Positions 1-6,868 of a DNA stretch of 10,911 nt are shown here, piece by piece. The stretch covers positions 1 to 10,911 of the forward strand of contig JASHTQ010000716.1 in NCBI GenBank assembly GCA_030040475.1. The letters run 5' to 3'. Numbering within the stretch: the stretch's first letter is position 1; each line of letters begins with the position of its first letter. The notes under the pieces were generated by a model. That model searched no databases, had not been told where the DNA came from, and saw only the letters and a program-made list of their open reading frames with translations. This DNA is from Streptosporangiaceae bacterium. GTDB taxonomy: Bacteria; Actinomycetota; Actinomycetes; Streptosporangiales; Streptosporangiaceae. Position numbers and translations under genes: made by a program.

Positions 1-531
1 GCCTTGGTCGGCACCGGGGCGGTCGAGACGCTCGACGTGCAGATGGTGCTGCGGTCGGTGGGATACCAGAGCGTGCCGCTGCCCGGCGTGCCGTTCGACC
101 AGCGTGCCTCGGTCGTGCCGAACGCGCTGGGACGGGTCCTCGGTCCCGACGGCTCGCCGCTGCCCGGGGAGTACGTGGCCGGCTGGCTCAAGCGCGGCCC
201 GACCGGCGTCATCGGCACGAACAAGTCCGACGCCGCGGAGACCGTCCGGTGCCTGCTTGAGGACCTGGCAGGCGGCCCCGGCGAGGGCGACGCCCCGCTG
301 CCCAGGGCCGGCCTGCTCAGGTACCCGGAACAGGCGACGGCGCCGGCGCAGGAGGGCTGGCCGCTGGCGGCCGTGCTGGCCGGCCGCGGCGTCGCGCCGG
401 TCTCCTACACCGAGTGGCTCCGCATCGAGACCGCCGAAGCCGACCTGGCGAGATCCCTCGGCCGCGGCGAACGGGTCAAGCTGCACAGCCGCGACGCCAT
501 CTGGTCCGCCTGCCGCCCCCCGCACCCCTGA
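1..531 (+). CDS. FprA-like ferredoxin/NADP+ reductase, C-terminal part (5' end outside window)
   Basis: This is the C-terminal 176 or so codons of an FAD- and NADP-binding ferredoxin (adrenodoxin-type) reductase, which moves electrons between NADPH and ferredoxin in the cytoplasm. The visible part carries the family's hallmark end: RSVGYQ, then VPLPGVPFD, VPNALGRVL, and the near-invariant GEYVAGWLKRGPTGVIGTNK stretch (about nt 169-231), which in the family packs against FAD and NADP. The frame is open through base 1, so the TTG at nt 4 is not the real start. The N-terminal dinucleotide-binding Rossmann region lies upstream of the window. The tail, with W-R-I-E near nt 415-430 and RVKL at nt 472-483, matches the usual end of mycobacterial FprA as I remember it, so the 3' end looks intact. 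The gene is followed by a 90-base gap and an unrelated small gene. Confidence 0.9.
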   Translation, partial: ALVGTGAVETLDVQMVLRSVGYQSVPLPGVPFDQRASVVPNALGRVLGPDGSPLPGEYVAGWLKRGPTGVIGTNKSDAAETVRCLLEDLAGGPGEGDAPLPRAGLLRYPEQATAPAQEGWPLAAVLAGRGVAPVSYTEWLRIETAEADLARSLGRGERVKLHSRDAIWSACRPPHP

Positions 532-608
532 CCCGAGCCGCCCGCGGGGAAATGTCACTGCCCCTGCGCATCATGACCTCAGAAGGCGGGACGGCCATGG
601 GTGCGGAC

Positions 609-613
609 AGGAG
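609..613 (+). promoter_or_regulatory. Ribosome binding site deciding the start at 622
   Basis: AGGAG sits 8 bases before ATG 622. It lies inside the longer reading frame that opens at GTG 601, so the ATG at 622 is the better start for the following small gene. Confidence 0.7.
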
Positions 614-621
614 AGAGCGGG

Positions 622-957
622 ATGGTTGACCACAATGGCGTCCTGACAGTGCAGCGGTTGCTGCTGGCCGGGTCTCTCGGGCTGGCGATGGCGCAAAAGG
701 CGGCGGAAATCCTCGACGGCGCAACGAATCCCGGCATGATGGCGGCGCAGGAATATGACGACGCCGCGCCGCCGATGGCCGTCGATACCGGCGGCCGGCA
801 CGTCGGGCAGGCGCCGGACGGCGCGGTCCTGCGGGCGATCCTGGACGCCGCGAACGAGTGCCTAGGGCACTTCGACGACAGGCCCGCGGCAGAACGGTGG
901 TGTGACACCCTGCTGCACCTGCTCGACCTGGCCGCCTTCGCCTCCGATCTCGGCTAG
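622..957 (+). CDS. Small protein of unknown function (111 aa)
   Basis: I do not recognise this protein. It is 111 residues and mildly acidic. A hydrophobic stretch near the N-terminus (about residues 7-24, LLLAGSLGLAMAQ) could be a helix packed on a partner rather than a true membrane span, because it contains Q and R and is short. The middle (about 40-65) is rich in D, A, P and G and probably disordered. The C-terminal half (about 70-111) looks helical and holds two cysteines (NECLGH and RWCDTL). The start was chosen from the AGGAG at 609-613; a GTG at 601 is in frame but lies upstream of that site. Codon use is GC-biased like its neighbours, and the frame is the only convincing one here, so it is probably real. 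It lies between fprA and a DUF4232 gene, with about 90-base gaps on each side and no visible terminator. Confidence 0.6.
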   Translation: MVDHNGVLTVQRLLLAGSLGLAMAQKAAEILDGATNPGMMAAQEYDDAAPPMAVDTGGRHVGQAPDGAVLRAILDAANECLGHFDDRPAAERWCDTLLHLLDLAAFASDLG

Positions 958-1040
958 CCGCCGCTGCGCGCGGAATCCCCCGAAGCGGACCAAACAGGAT
1001 TAGGGAGGTCCCATGCGGGGGAAGGTCCAAGCAGCGCAGG

Positions 1041-1676
1041 ATGGGGTCAACGATGACGAGGTACGGCCAGATCGCATCGCGCCTGGCCGCGGTGGTGGCC
1101 TTCGCGGGTACCGCCGCGCTTGCCATCGCGCTCACCCATGGCCCGGCCCGTCCCGCCAAGGTGACGCTGTCGTCGAACCTGACAAGCAGCCCGTGCGCCG
1201 CGTCCGGACTGCGGGCCTGGCTGGGCCTCGCCAGCGGCGGGGCCAGTAACGGAGCCGGCAGCGGGGCCGGCAGCGGCACTATCGTCACGCTTGAGTTCAC
1301 CAACGTCTCCGAGCGGACCTGCAGCCTGTACGGCTATCCGCAGGTATCGGCCTACACGGGCAGCCCGGCCGCGGGCAGCCAGATCGGCAGCGCGGCGGTT
1401 CGCGACACGTCGGTCCGGCCGCGGCCGGTGACGCTGACGCCGGGGGCGACGGCTCACTCGGTGCTCCGGCTGGCCGGCACCCGGAGCTTCCAGCCGACCG
1501 CCTGCGGGCAGGTCACGGCGCAGGAACTGCGGGTGATCATGCCCGAGGTCGGGCAGGCAATCCGGCCGGCGTTCGTGCCGATCAGGTTCGCCGCCTGCTC
1601 CAAGAAGGGGCCTGCGTTCCTGAGCGTGCAGGCCATCCAGCCCAGGCCGGGAATCCCCGGGTTCACGATGCCCTGA
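1041..1676 (+). CDS. DUF4232 domain protein, secreted or membrane-anchored
   Basis: This is an exported actinobacterial protein of the DUF4232 family, function unknown. From ATG 1041 it is 211 residues. A second in-frame ATG at 1053 (MTRYGQ) gives a more normal signal peptide and is an equally good start. Residues 11-34 form a hydrophobic segment without a lipobox cysteine, so it is either a Sec signal peptide or a single N-terminal anchor. The mature part has the family pattern: LEFTNVSERTCSLYGYPQV (about 84-102), a TLTPGATAHSVLRL strand (131-144), a TACGQV cysteine and a closing FAACSKKG. Four cysteines (52, 94, 155, 186) suggest two disulphides, as expected outside the cell. A Gly/Ser/Ala-rich insert (about 65-79) sits between the first two cysteines. 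The best ribosome-binding sequence nearby (1003-1009) is in front of an out-of-frame ATG, so the true start is uncertain. Confidence 0.8.
   Translation: MGSTMTRYGQIASRLAAVVAFAGTAALAIALTHGPARPAKVTLSSNLTSSPCAASGLRAWLGLASGGASNGAGSGAGSGTIVTLEFTNVSERTCSLYGYPQVSAYTGSPAAGSQIGSAAVRDTSVRPRPVTLTPGATAHSVLRLAGTRSFQPTACGQVTAQELRVIMPEVGQAIRPAFVPIRFAACSKKGPAFLSVQAIQPRPGIPGFTMP
1251..1274 (+). repeat. 12-base tandem repeat coding GAGS twice
   Basis: Two copies of GGRGCCGGCAGC (1251-1262 and 1263-1274, one difference) encode a Gly-Ala-Gly-Ser linker inside the DUF4232 protein. It is probably a simple slippage expansion in a surface loop. Confidence 0.7.
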
Positions 1677-1766
1677 CCGGCCGTCGCGCCACCGTCGTTC
1701 TGAAGAAAAAAGATCTTGAAGACCTCGCCGTTTCCAGCCGAGCGCCGTACGGGGAGAATGGGTCTC
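1677..1766 (+). promoter_or_regulatory. Gap before ppk1, possible promoter and ribosome binding site
   Basis: This 90-base gap contains the most A-rich stretch of the left half (GAAGAAAAAAGATCTTGAAG, 1701-1720), unusual in such GC-rich DNA and the likeliest place for a ppk1 promoter. I cannot fit a convincing -35/-10 pair. GGGGAG at 1751-1756 is the probable Shine-Dalgarno for ATG 1767, with 10 bases between. No hairpin plus T-run terminator is seen for the upstream gene. Confidence 0.35.
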
Positions 1767-3953
1767 ATGGGTGTAAGCCAGGCGAGCATCCCTCCCGCAG
1801 AAGGACCGTACGAAGCGCCGTTCGAAGAGCCATACGAGGGACCCTTCGAGGGGCCGCGCGAAGGGCCGCAATACGAGGGGGACGCTTCCGGGCTGCCTCC
1901 CGAGCGCTACCTGGACCGCGAGGAGAGCTGGCTGCGGTTCAACGAGCGCGTGCTCGAGCTCGCGGAGGACGAGTCGATACCGCTGCTCGAGCGGGTCAGG
2001 TTCCTCGCCATCTTCGCGACCAACCTGGACGAGTTCTTCATGGTCCGGGTCGCGGGCCTGGTGCGCAGGATGGTGGCGGGCTTCCCGGTCGAGGGCGCCG
2101 GGGTCCGGCTGCCCGGCCAGGTGCTCGCGAACACCCTGGACCTCGCGGGCGAGCTGACCGTGCGGCACGCCAGGGCATTCAGCGAGCGCATCAATCCCGA
2201 GCTGTCCGAGCACGGCATCGAGATCCTGCGCTGGAAGGAACTGTCCGCCGCCGAGCGCGACGCCCTCGGCGAGCTGTTCGCCGAGCGCATCTACCCGGTC
2301 CTCACCCCGCTCGTGGTCGACCCGGCGCACCCGTTCCCGTTCATCTCCGGGCTGTCGCTCAACCTCGCGGTGATGATCGCGGACCCGAGGACGGACGCGA
2401 CGATATTCGCCAGGGTGAAGGTGCCGCCGCTGCTGCCCAGGTTCCTCGCGCTGTCGCAGCACCGGTACGTGCCGATCGAGGACGTCATCGCCGCGCACCT
2501 CGCCGACCTGTTCGGCGGCGTGGAGGTGCTCGAGCAGCACGCGTTCCGCGTCACCCGCATCAGGGACCTCGAGGTCGACGAGGACATCACCGAGAACCTG
2601 CTGCAGGCGATGGAGCGCGAACTTGTGCGCCGCAGGTTCGAGCCCGCGGTGCGGCTCGAGGTCGAGGACACGATGTCCGCCGACGTGCTGGACAGGCTGG
2701 TCACCGAGCTCGACATCGACAACAGGGCGGTGTACCGGGTACCCGGGCCGCTCGACCTGGGCGGCCTTTCCGCCATCGCCGACCTGAACATCGGCGAGCT
2801 GCGGTATCCGGCGTTCGTCCCGTCCACCCGGGCCGTCTCCCAGGACAGCAGCATCTTCACTTCGATCGCCGAACGCGACATCCTCGTCCAGCACCCCTAC
2901 GACTCCTTCGCCGCGTCGGTCGAGCGGCTCATCGAGGAGGCCGCGGAGGACCCCGGCGTGCTGGCGATCAAGCAGACTCTGTACCGGACCAGCGGCCAGT
3001 CGCCGATCGTGGACGCGCTCATCGACGCGGCCGAGGCGGGCAAGCAGGTCGTGGTCGTGGTGGAGATCAAGGCGAGGTTCGACGAGCGCGCCAACATCAC
3101 CTGGGCCCGCAAGCTCGAGGAAGCGGGCTGCCACGTCGTCTACGGCTTCGTCGGCCTCAAGACGCACTGCAAGATGGCGCTGATCGTGCGGCAGGAAGCC
3201 GACGGCTCGCTGCGCAGGTACTGTCACCTCGGCACCGGCAACTACCACCCGACCACGGCCCGGCTGTACGAGGACTTCGGCCTGCTGACGGCCGACCCCG
3301 CGGTCGGCGAGGACGTCACCGCGCTGTTCAACCACCTGACCGGGTACAGCCGCCCGGGCTCGTACCGCCGGCTGCTTGTCGCGCCCGATTCGCTGCGCAC
3401 CGGCATCGTGAGCCGCATCGACCGGCAGGCCGACCGGGCCCGGGCCGGCGCGCCGGCCAGGATCGCGTTCAAGACCAACGCCCTGGTCGACGAGGTCGTC
3501 ATCGACGCGCTGTACCGGGCCTCGCTGGCCGGGGTCCCGGTCGACCTGTGGGTCAGGGGCATCTGCGCGCTGCGGCCGGGCATCCCCGGCCTCTCGGAGA
3601 CGATCAAGGTCCGCAGCGTCCTCGGCCGGTTCCTCGAGCACTCCCGCATCTACTGGTTCGGCGCGGGAGAAGAGGAGGGCGGGGCGGACTGCGAGGTCTG
3701 GATCGGCAGCGCCGACATGATGCACAGGAACCTGGACCGCCGGGTGGAGCTGCTCGTGCAGGTGACCGATCCCGGCCACCAGCGCAGGCTAAGGCGCCTG
3801 CTCGACCTCGGCATGGACGGCGGCACCTCCTCCTGGTGGCTGAACTCGAACGGGTACTGGCTGCGGCACAGCAGGGACGACGCCGGGAACCCGCTGCGCG
3901 ACGTGCAGGAAACCCTGGTCAGGGAACGCCGAGTTCGTTCGGCCGATGAGTGA
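1767..3953 (+). CDS. ppk1: Polyphosphate kinase 1 (PPK1)
   Basis: PPK1 reversibly transfers the terminal phosphate of ATP to inorganic polyphosphate. The protein is 728 residues from ATG 1767. The core starts near residue 48 ([17 protein letters not shown]), so the core alone is about 680 residues, close to the E. coli enzyme. The N domain runs to about 150, followed by the head domain ([13 protein letters not shown]) and two phospholipase-D-like C domains. The autophosphorylated histidine is H467 ([10 protein letters not shown]) and the second catalytic histidine is H625 ([13 protein letters not shown]). Phosphate-binding arginines fall at R407 (TLYRTSG) and R437 (KARFDE). The spacings R407-H467 (60) and R437-H467 (30) match E. 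coli R375/R405/H435. [20 protein letters not shown] and the final [18 protein letters not shown] are intact. ATG 1758 and TTG 1716 are in-frame alternatives; 1767 is preferred for its ribosome-binding spacing. Residues 13-32 are a tandem repeat not expected in the family. Confidence 0.96.
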   Translation: MGVSQASIPPAEGPYEAPFEEPYEGPFEGPREGPQYEGDASGLPPERYLDREESWLRFNERVLELAEDESIPLLERVRFLAIFATNLDEFFMVRVAGLVRRMVAGFPVEGAGVRLPGQVLANTLDLAGELTVRHARAFSERINPELSEHGIEILRWKELSAAERDALGELFAERIYPVLTPLVVDPAHPFPFISGLSLNLAVMIADPRTDATIFARVKVPPLLPRFLALSQHRYVPIEDVIAAHLADLFGGVEVLEQHAFRVTRIRDLEVDEDITENLLQAMERELVRRRFEPAVRLEVEDTMSADVLDRLVTELDIDNRAVYRVPGPLDLGGLSAIADLNIGELRYPAFVPSTRAVSQDSSIFTSIAERDILVQHPYDSFAASVERLIEEAAEDPGVLAIKQTLYRTSGQSPIVDALIDAAEAGKQVVVVVEIKARFDERANITWARKLEEAGCHVVYGFVGLKTHCKMALIVRQEADGSLRRYCHLGTGNYHPTTARLYEDFGLLTADPAVGEDVTALFNHLTGYSRPGSYRRLLVAPDSLRTGIVSRIDRQADRARAGAPARIAFKTNALVDEVVIDALYRASLAGVPVDLWVRGICALRPGIPGLSETIKVRSVLGRFLEHSRIYWFGAGEEEGGADCEVWIGSADMMHRNLDRRVELLVQVTDPGHQRRLRRLLDLGMDGGTSSWWLNSNGYWLRHSRDDAGNPLRDVQETLVRERRVRSADE
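1803..1862 (+). repeat. Five 12-base units coding a [GAE]-P-[YFR]-E repeat
   Basis: Five consecutive 12-base units encode [16 protein letters not shown] and GPRE at residues 13-32 of PPK1, followed by a degenerate GPQYEG. The DNA copies have diverged at third positions, so the repeat is not a fresh slippage event. It forms an acidic, proline-rich, probably disordered tail ahead of the enzyme core. Confidence 0.85.
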
Positions 3954-4860
3954 CGTCGCCCATTCCGCGGGCGCGGTGGTATGGCGGGATGGCGCCGCCG
4001 GGGTCGAAGTGCTGCTCGTGCACCGGCCGCTGTACGACGACTGGTCCCTGCCCAAGGGCAAGCGCGAGCCCGGCGAGCACAAGCTGCTCACCGCGGTGCG
4101 CGAGGTGTTCGAGGAGACCAGCGTGCGTGCCGTGCTCGGCCCCCGGCTGCCGGCCATCGAGTACCTGGCCTTCGGCACGCCGAAGAAGGTCGACTACTGG
4201 TCGGCCACGACTTCCGGTCACCGGGCAGCGGCGAGCCACGAGATCGACGCGGTGTCGTGGCAGCCGCTCGGCACAGCCGGCGCGCGGCTGAGCTACCCGG
4301 GCGATGCCACGGTGCTCGCCGCGCTGCGGCCCCGCGTGACCGTGCCGCTGATCTTGCTCAGGCACGCCTCGGCCGGGTCGAAGCGCGAGTGGCACGGCAG
4401 CGACGAGACGCGGCCGCTCGACGCGCACGGCGCCGCCGACGCGTGCGCGCTTGCCGGGCTGCTCGCCTGCTTCGCGCCGCGCGCCCGGATCGTCAGCTCG
4501 CCGGCGGTGCGCTGCACGCAGACCGTCGCTCCGTACGCGGCGGGCTTCGGGGGGTCCGTCGAGGCCGAGGCCGCACTGGCCGTGCACGCCCGCTCCAGCG
4601 ATCTTTCATTTGGCCGAACGAACGGTGGTATCTCTCCCGGCTCGGTCGTCCGTGACCTGGTGGTAGCGGGGAAACCCGCGGTCGTCTGCCTGCACGGCGA
4701 GAACCTCGCCGAGGCGCTGACGGCGGCGTGCTCGGCGCTCGGCGCGACGCCGCCACCCGAGGCAGGCACCCGTGCCGGGGCGCTGTCCAAGGGCTCCTTC
4801 TGGGTGGTGCACGCGGCCGGGGGAGAGCTGGCCGGCCTGGAGCACTACGAGCCCTCCTGA
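3946..4860 (+). CDS. Nudix hydrolase fused to histidine phosphatase (MutT1-like)
   Basis: This 304-residue two-domain protein has the layout of mycobacterial MutT1, whose known activities are hydrolysis of 8-oxo-(d)GTP and diadenosine polyphosphates, with the phosphatase domain removing further phosphate. The Nudix domain spans about 5-128, with its box at 38-60: G38, E44, R52-E53, E56-E57 are all present, but the usual glycine near the end is Ser59. LPKGK before the box and KKVDYW after it match MutT1. The phosphatase domain spans about 133-300: [10 protein letters not shown] with the phosphohistidine H140, [10 protein letters not shown] with R189, and CLHGEN with H250. Residues about 213-233 look unlike relatives. 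ATG 3946 overlaps the ppk1 stop (ATGAGTGA), so translation is probably coupled. As I recall, ppk1 and mutT1 are also neighbours in mycobacteria. Substrate is inferred from the family only. Confidence 0.9.
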   Translation: MSDVAHSAGAVVWRDGAAGVEVLLVHRPLYDDWSLPKGKREPGEHKLLTAVREVFEETSVRAVLGPRLPAIEYLAFGTPKKVDYWSATTSGHRAAASHEIDAVSWQPLGTAGARLSYPGDATVLAALRPRVTVPLILLRHASAGSKREWHGSDETRPLDAHGAADACALAGLLACFAPRARIVSSPAVRCTQTVAPYAAGFGGSVEAEAALAVHARSSDLSFGRTNGGISPGSVVRDLVVAGKPAVVCLHGENLAEALTAACSALGATPPPEAGTRAGALSKGSFWVVHAAGGELAGLEHYEPS

Positions 4861-5582
4861 CGCTCGGCCGCCGCCCGCTCCACGACCTCCTCCGCGGGTT
4901 CTTCTGCCGGCCGCTGGCGCGGCTGCCTGCGGCGGCGCAGCAGCCGCCAGGCGATGAAGCCGGCGCCTGCCGCGGCGAGCGCCATCAGCAGGTACAGCGC
5001 GGCGTGGTTGACGTTGGCGTAGATCTCGTCGATGTGGTCGCCCGCGAGGTAGCCGATGCTGACCCAGGTGGCGACCCAGGCGACCGCGCCGACCGCGTTG
5101 TAGACGGTGAAGGTGAGCCAGCGCATCTGGCTGATGCCGGCGATGAGGCCGTTGGCCTCGCGCAGCCCCACGACGTACCGGGCGATGATGACCACGAGGC
5201 CGCCGTAGCGTGACACGATCGCCTCGGCCCGGTCCAGGTGATGCGGCTTGAGCAGGACATACCGCCCGTAGCGGAGGATGAGCTCGCGCCCGGCGAACCT
5301 GCCGATGAGATACCCGAGCTCGGCCCCGGCGAACGAGGTGACGACGGCGACCACGCCGACCACGACGACGTTCAGGCCGGCCCGGCCGGTGCCCGCGAAG
5401 ATCGCGCCGACGATCATCGCGAGCTCTCCGGGTATCACGGGGACGCCGAGGTTCTCAAGCAGCAGCAGGAGCGCGATCGCCCAGTACCCGTAGTGATCGA
5501 CCGTGTGGGCGAGGGAGTCGAGAAACCCAGGAAGATGAGGCGAGCCCAGCAGGCTCGTACCGGCGGCAGCGAGCAGCTTCAC
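4845..5582 (-). CDS. DedA family membrane protein
   Basis: This is a 245-residue DedA (SNARE-associated/VTT domain) integral membrane protein; the family is implicated in lipid carrier recycling and membrane homeostasis. Hydrophobic segments lie at about 33-52, 53-66, 70-92, 126-140, 158-180 and 194-214, including re-entrant pieces. Family motifs are clear: ENLGVPVIPGE (43-53) with its glutamates and Pro-Gly, GAELGYLIGRFAGRE (86-100), and an arginine-bearing IARYVVGLRE (133-142) followed by GLIAGISQM. The last 30 residues are a charged cytoplasmic tail, first Arg-rich, then Glu-rich. The start is a GTG whose bases overlap the stop of the upstream RNase D gene (GTGA), so translation is likely coupled. 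Its 3' end overlaps the convergent Nudix gene by 16 bases, leaving no room for a terminator between them. Confidence 0.92.
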   Translation of the reverse strand: MKLLAAAGTSLLGSPHLPGFLDSLAHTVDHYGYWAIALLLLLENLGVPVIPGELAMIVGAIFAGTGRAGLNVVVVGVVAVVTSFAGAELGYLIGRFAGRELILRYGRYVLLKPHHLDRAEAIVSRYGGLVVIIARYVVGLREANGLIAGISQMRWLTFTVYNAVGAVAWVATWVSIGYLAGDHIDEIYANVNHAALYLLMALAAAGAGFIAWRLLRRRRQPRQRPAEEPAEEVVERAAAERQEGS

Positions 5583-6868
5583 CTGTCCCCGCCGTCGGCG
5601 TCGCCGCCCACGTCGGGGGTTCCCGTGGCCCGTGTGGTCCCGGTGGCCAGGGCCGCGGCGACGGGTGCCGCGGTCAGCCCGATCTGCCAGGGCCTGGCGC
5701 CGTATCCGGCGAGTGCCAGCGCGACCGTGTCCGGGTCGGCCGGCCGCGGCGGATCCCAGCTGAGCCTGCGCAGCGCATCCGGGGACAGCAGGTTCTCCAC
5801 CGGGAGGTTGCTGGACTCGGCCAGCGCCGTGACCACCGCGCGGGCGGCGGCCAGCCGGGCCGCGGCGGCGGGGTCACGTTCCGCCCAGCGATGGGCGGGC
5901 GGCGGTCCGTTGGGCAGCTGCCCGCCGCCCGCCTCGGGCAGCTCGTCGTCGGCGTTGGTCCGCGCCCGCTGCACCGCGGCCAGCCACTCCCGCTCGTACC
6001 GCCGGGCGTGGCGGCCGGAGAACCCGCTGAGCCGCGACAGCTCCGCGTGGTTGGCAGGGAACGACCTGGCCGCCTCGACGATCGCCGCATCGGGCAGCAC
6101 CCGCCGCGGTGACAGGTCCGCGGCCTGGGCGATCCTGTCCCGCGCCGTCCACAGCTCGCGCACCACGGCCAGCCCGCGCCGCGACTGGACGCGGTGGATG
6201 CCCGAGGTACGCCGCCACGGATCGGGCCGTGCGCCGGTCGGCTTGGCCGCCAGCACGGCCGCGAACTCCTGCCGTGCCCACTCCGCCTTGCCCGCCGCCC
6301 CGAGTTCGGCGGCAAGCGCGTTACGCAGCTCGATCAGCACCTCGACGTCGAGTGCCGCGTAGCGGAGCAGTTCCTCGCGCAGCGGCCGGACCGACCAGTC
6401 GGCCGCGGAATGGCCCTTCTCCAGGTGGAACCCGAGCACCTCCTCGACCAGCGTGCCGAGCGCCACCCTCGGGTAGCCGAGCAGCCGCCCGGCCAGCTCG
6501 GTGTCGAACAGCAGCCGCGGCCGGAAGCCGATCTCGGCCAGGCACGGCAGGTCCTGCGACGCCGCGTGCAGGATGGCTTCGGCGTCCTCAAGGGCGGCGT
6601 CGACGCCGGACAGATCGGGGCAGGCGATCGGGTCGACGAGCACCGTGCCCGCCCCGGCCCTGCGGAGCTGGACCAGGTAGGCGCGCTGCCCGTAGCGGTA
6701 GCCGGAGGCGCGCTCGGCGTCGACCGCGACCGGCCCTTCGCCGCCGGCCAGCCTGGCCGTGATCTCGGCCAGGGCCTCGCCGGTCTCGACGACGGGAGGC
6801 AGGCCGTCACGGGGCTCGAGCAGGGGGACAGGTCCTTGGTGCCCGCCGGTCTCGCTGCCTGCGCTCAC
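5579..6868 (-). CDS. Ribonuclease D-like 3'-5' exoribonuclease with HRDC domain
   Basis: This is a DEDDy-family exonuclease, expected to trim the 3' ends of tRNA and other structured RNAs in the cytoplasm. Counted from GTG 6868 it is 429 residues. The exonuclease domain (about 25-205) has all four metal-binding acids and the tyrosine: VAVDAERASG (D50, E52), HAASQDLPCL (D106) and RYAALDVEVL (Y170, D174). A first HRDC domain covers about 228-308, with a typical V-x-E-L-W-x-x-R-D start. A Gly/Pro-rich linker (about 310-330) leads to a second helical, HRDC-like region, as in other actinobacterial RNase D. GTG 6874 is two codons upstream and in frame; 6868 is preferred because it overlaps the DUF3000 stop as GTGA, the same junction type as at its own 3' end. 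Gene order DUF3000 - RNase D is conserved in Streptomyces and relatives. Confidence 0.93.
   Translation of the reverse strand: MSAGSETGGHQGPVPLLEPRDGLPPVVETGEALAEITARLAGGEGPVAVDAERASGYRYGQRAYLVQLRRAGAGTVLVDPIACPDLSGVDAALEDAEAILHAASQDLPCLAEIGFRPRLLFDTELAGRLLGYPRVALGTLVEEVLGFHLEKGHSAADWSVRPLREELLRYAALDVEVLIELRNALAAELGAAGKAEWARQEFAAVLAAKPTGARPDPWRRTSGIHRVQSRRGLAVVRELWTARDRIAQAADLSPRRVLPDAAIVEAARSFPANHAELSRLSGFSGRHARRYEREWLAAVQRARTNADDELPEAGGGQLPNGPPPAHRWAERDPAAAARLAAARAVVTALAESSNLPVENLLSPDALRRLSWDPPRPADPDTVALALAGYGARPWQIGLTAAPVAAALATGTTRATGTPDVGGDADGGDR

Noticed and set aside
532..621. Possible terminator after the ferredoxin reductase gene
   Set aside because: GC-rich runs are present but there is no stable hairpin followed by a T-run, so no intrinsic terminator can be supported.
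1013..1249. 78-codon frame starting at the ATG with the GGGAGGT site
   Set aside because: It lies almost wholly inside the DUF4232 gene in another frame, the spacing of 3 bases is too short, and the product has no recognisable features. The site itself is noted as a finding.
1661..1704. Possible PhoP (PHO box) direct repeats upstream of ppk1, suggested by GTTCACGATGC
   Set aside because: Only the first 11-base unit resembles the GTTCACC consensus, the following units do not, and the first unit lies inside the DUF4232 coding end.
1047..3779. A 910-codon open frame on the minus strand, antisense to ppk1
   Set aside because: It mirrors the codon bias of ppk1, has no family motif, is extremely rich in D, R, V, P and G, and crosses two genes. 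High GC alone produces such frames.
3933..4623. 12-base inverted repeat GTTCGTTCGGCC (3933-3944) and GGCCGAACGAAC (4612-4623) flanking the Nudix region
   Set aside because: A few 12-base matches are expected by chance in a window of this size; the flanks do not match and no mobile-element gene or target duplication is present.
5238..6362. A 374-codon plus-strand frame over DedA and RNase D
   Set aside because: It is antisense to genes with clear catalytic motifs; its Ser/Arg/Ala composition is that of a shadow frame.
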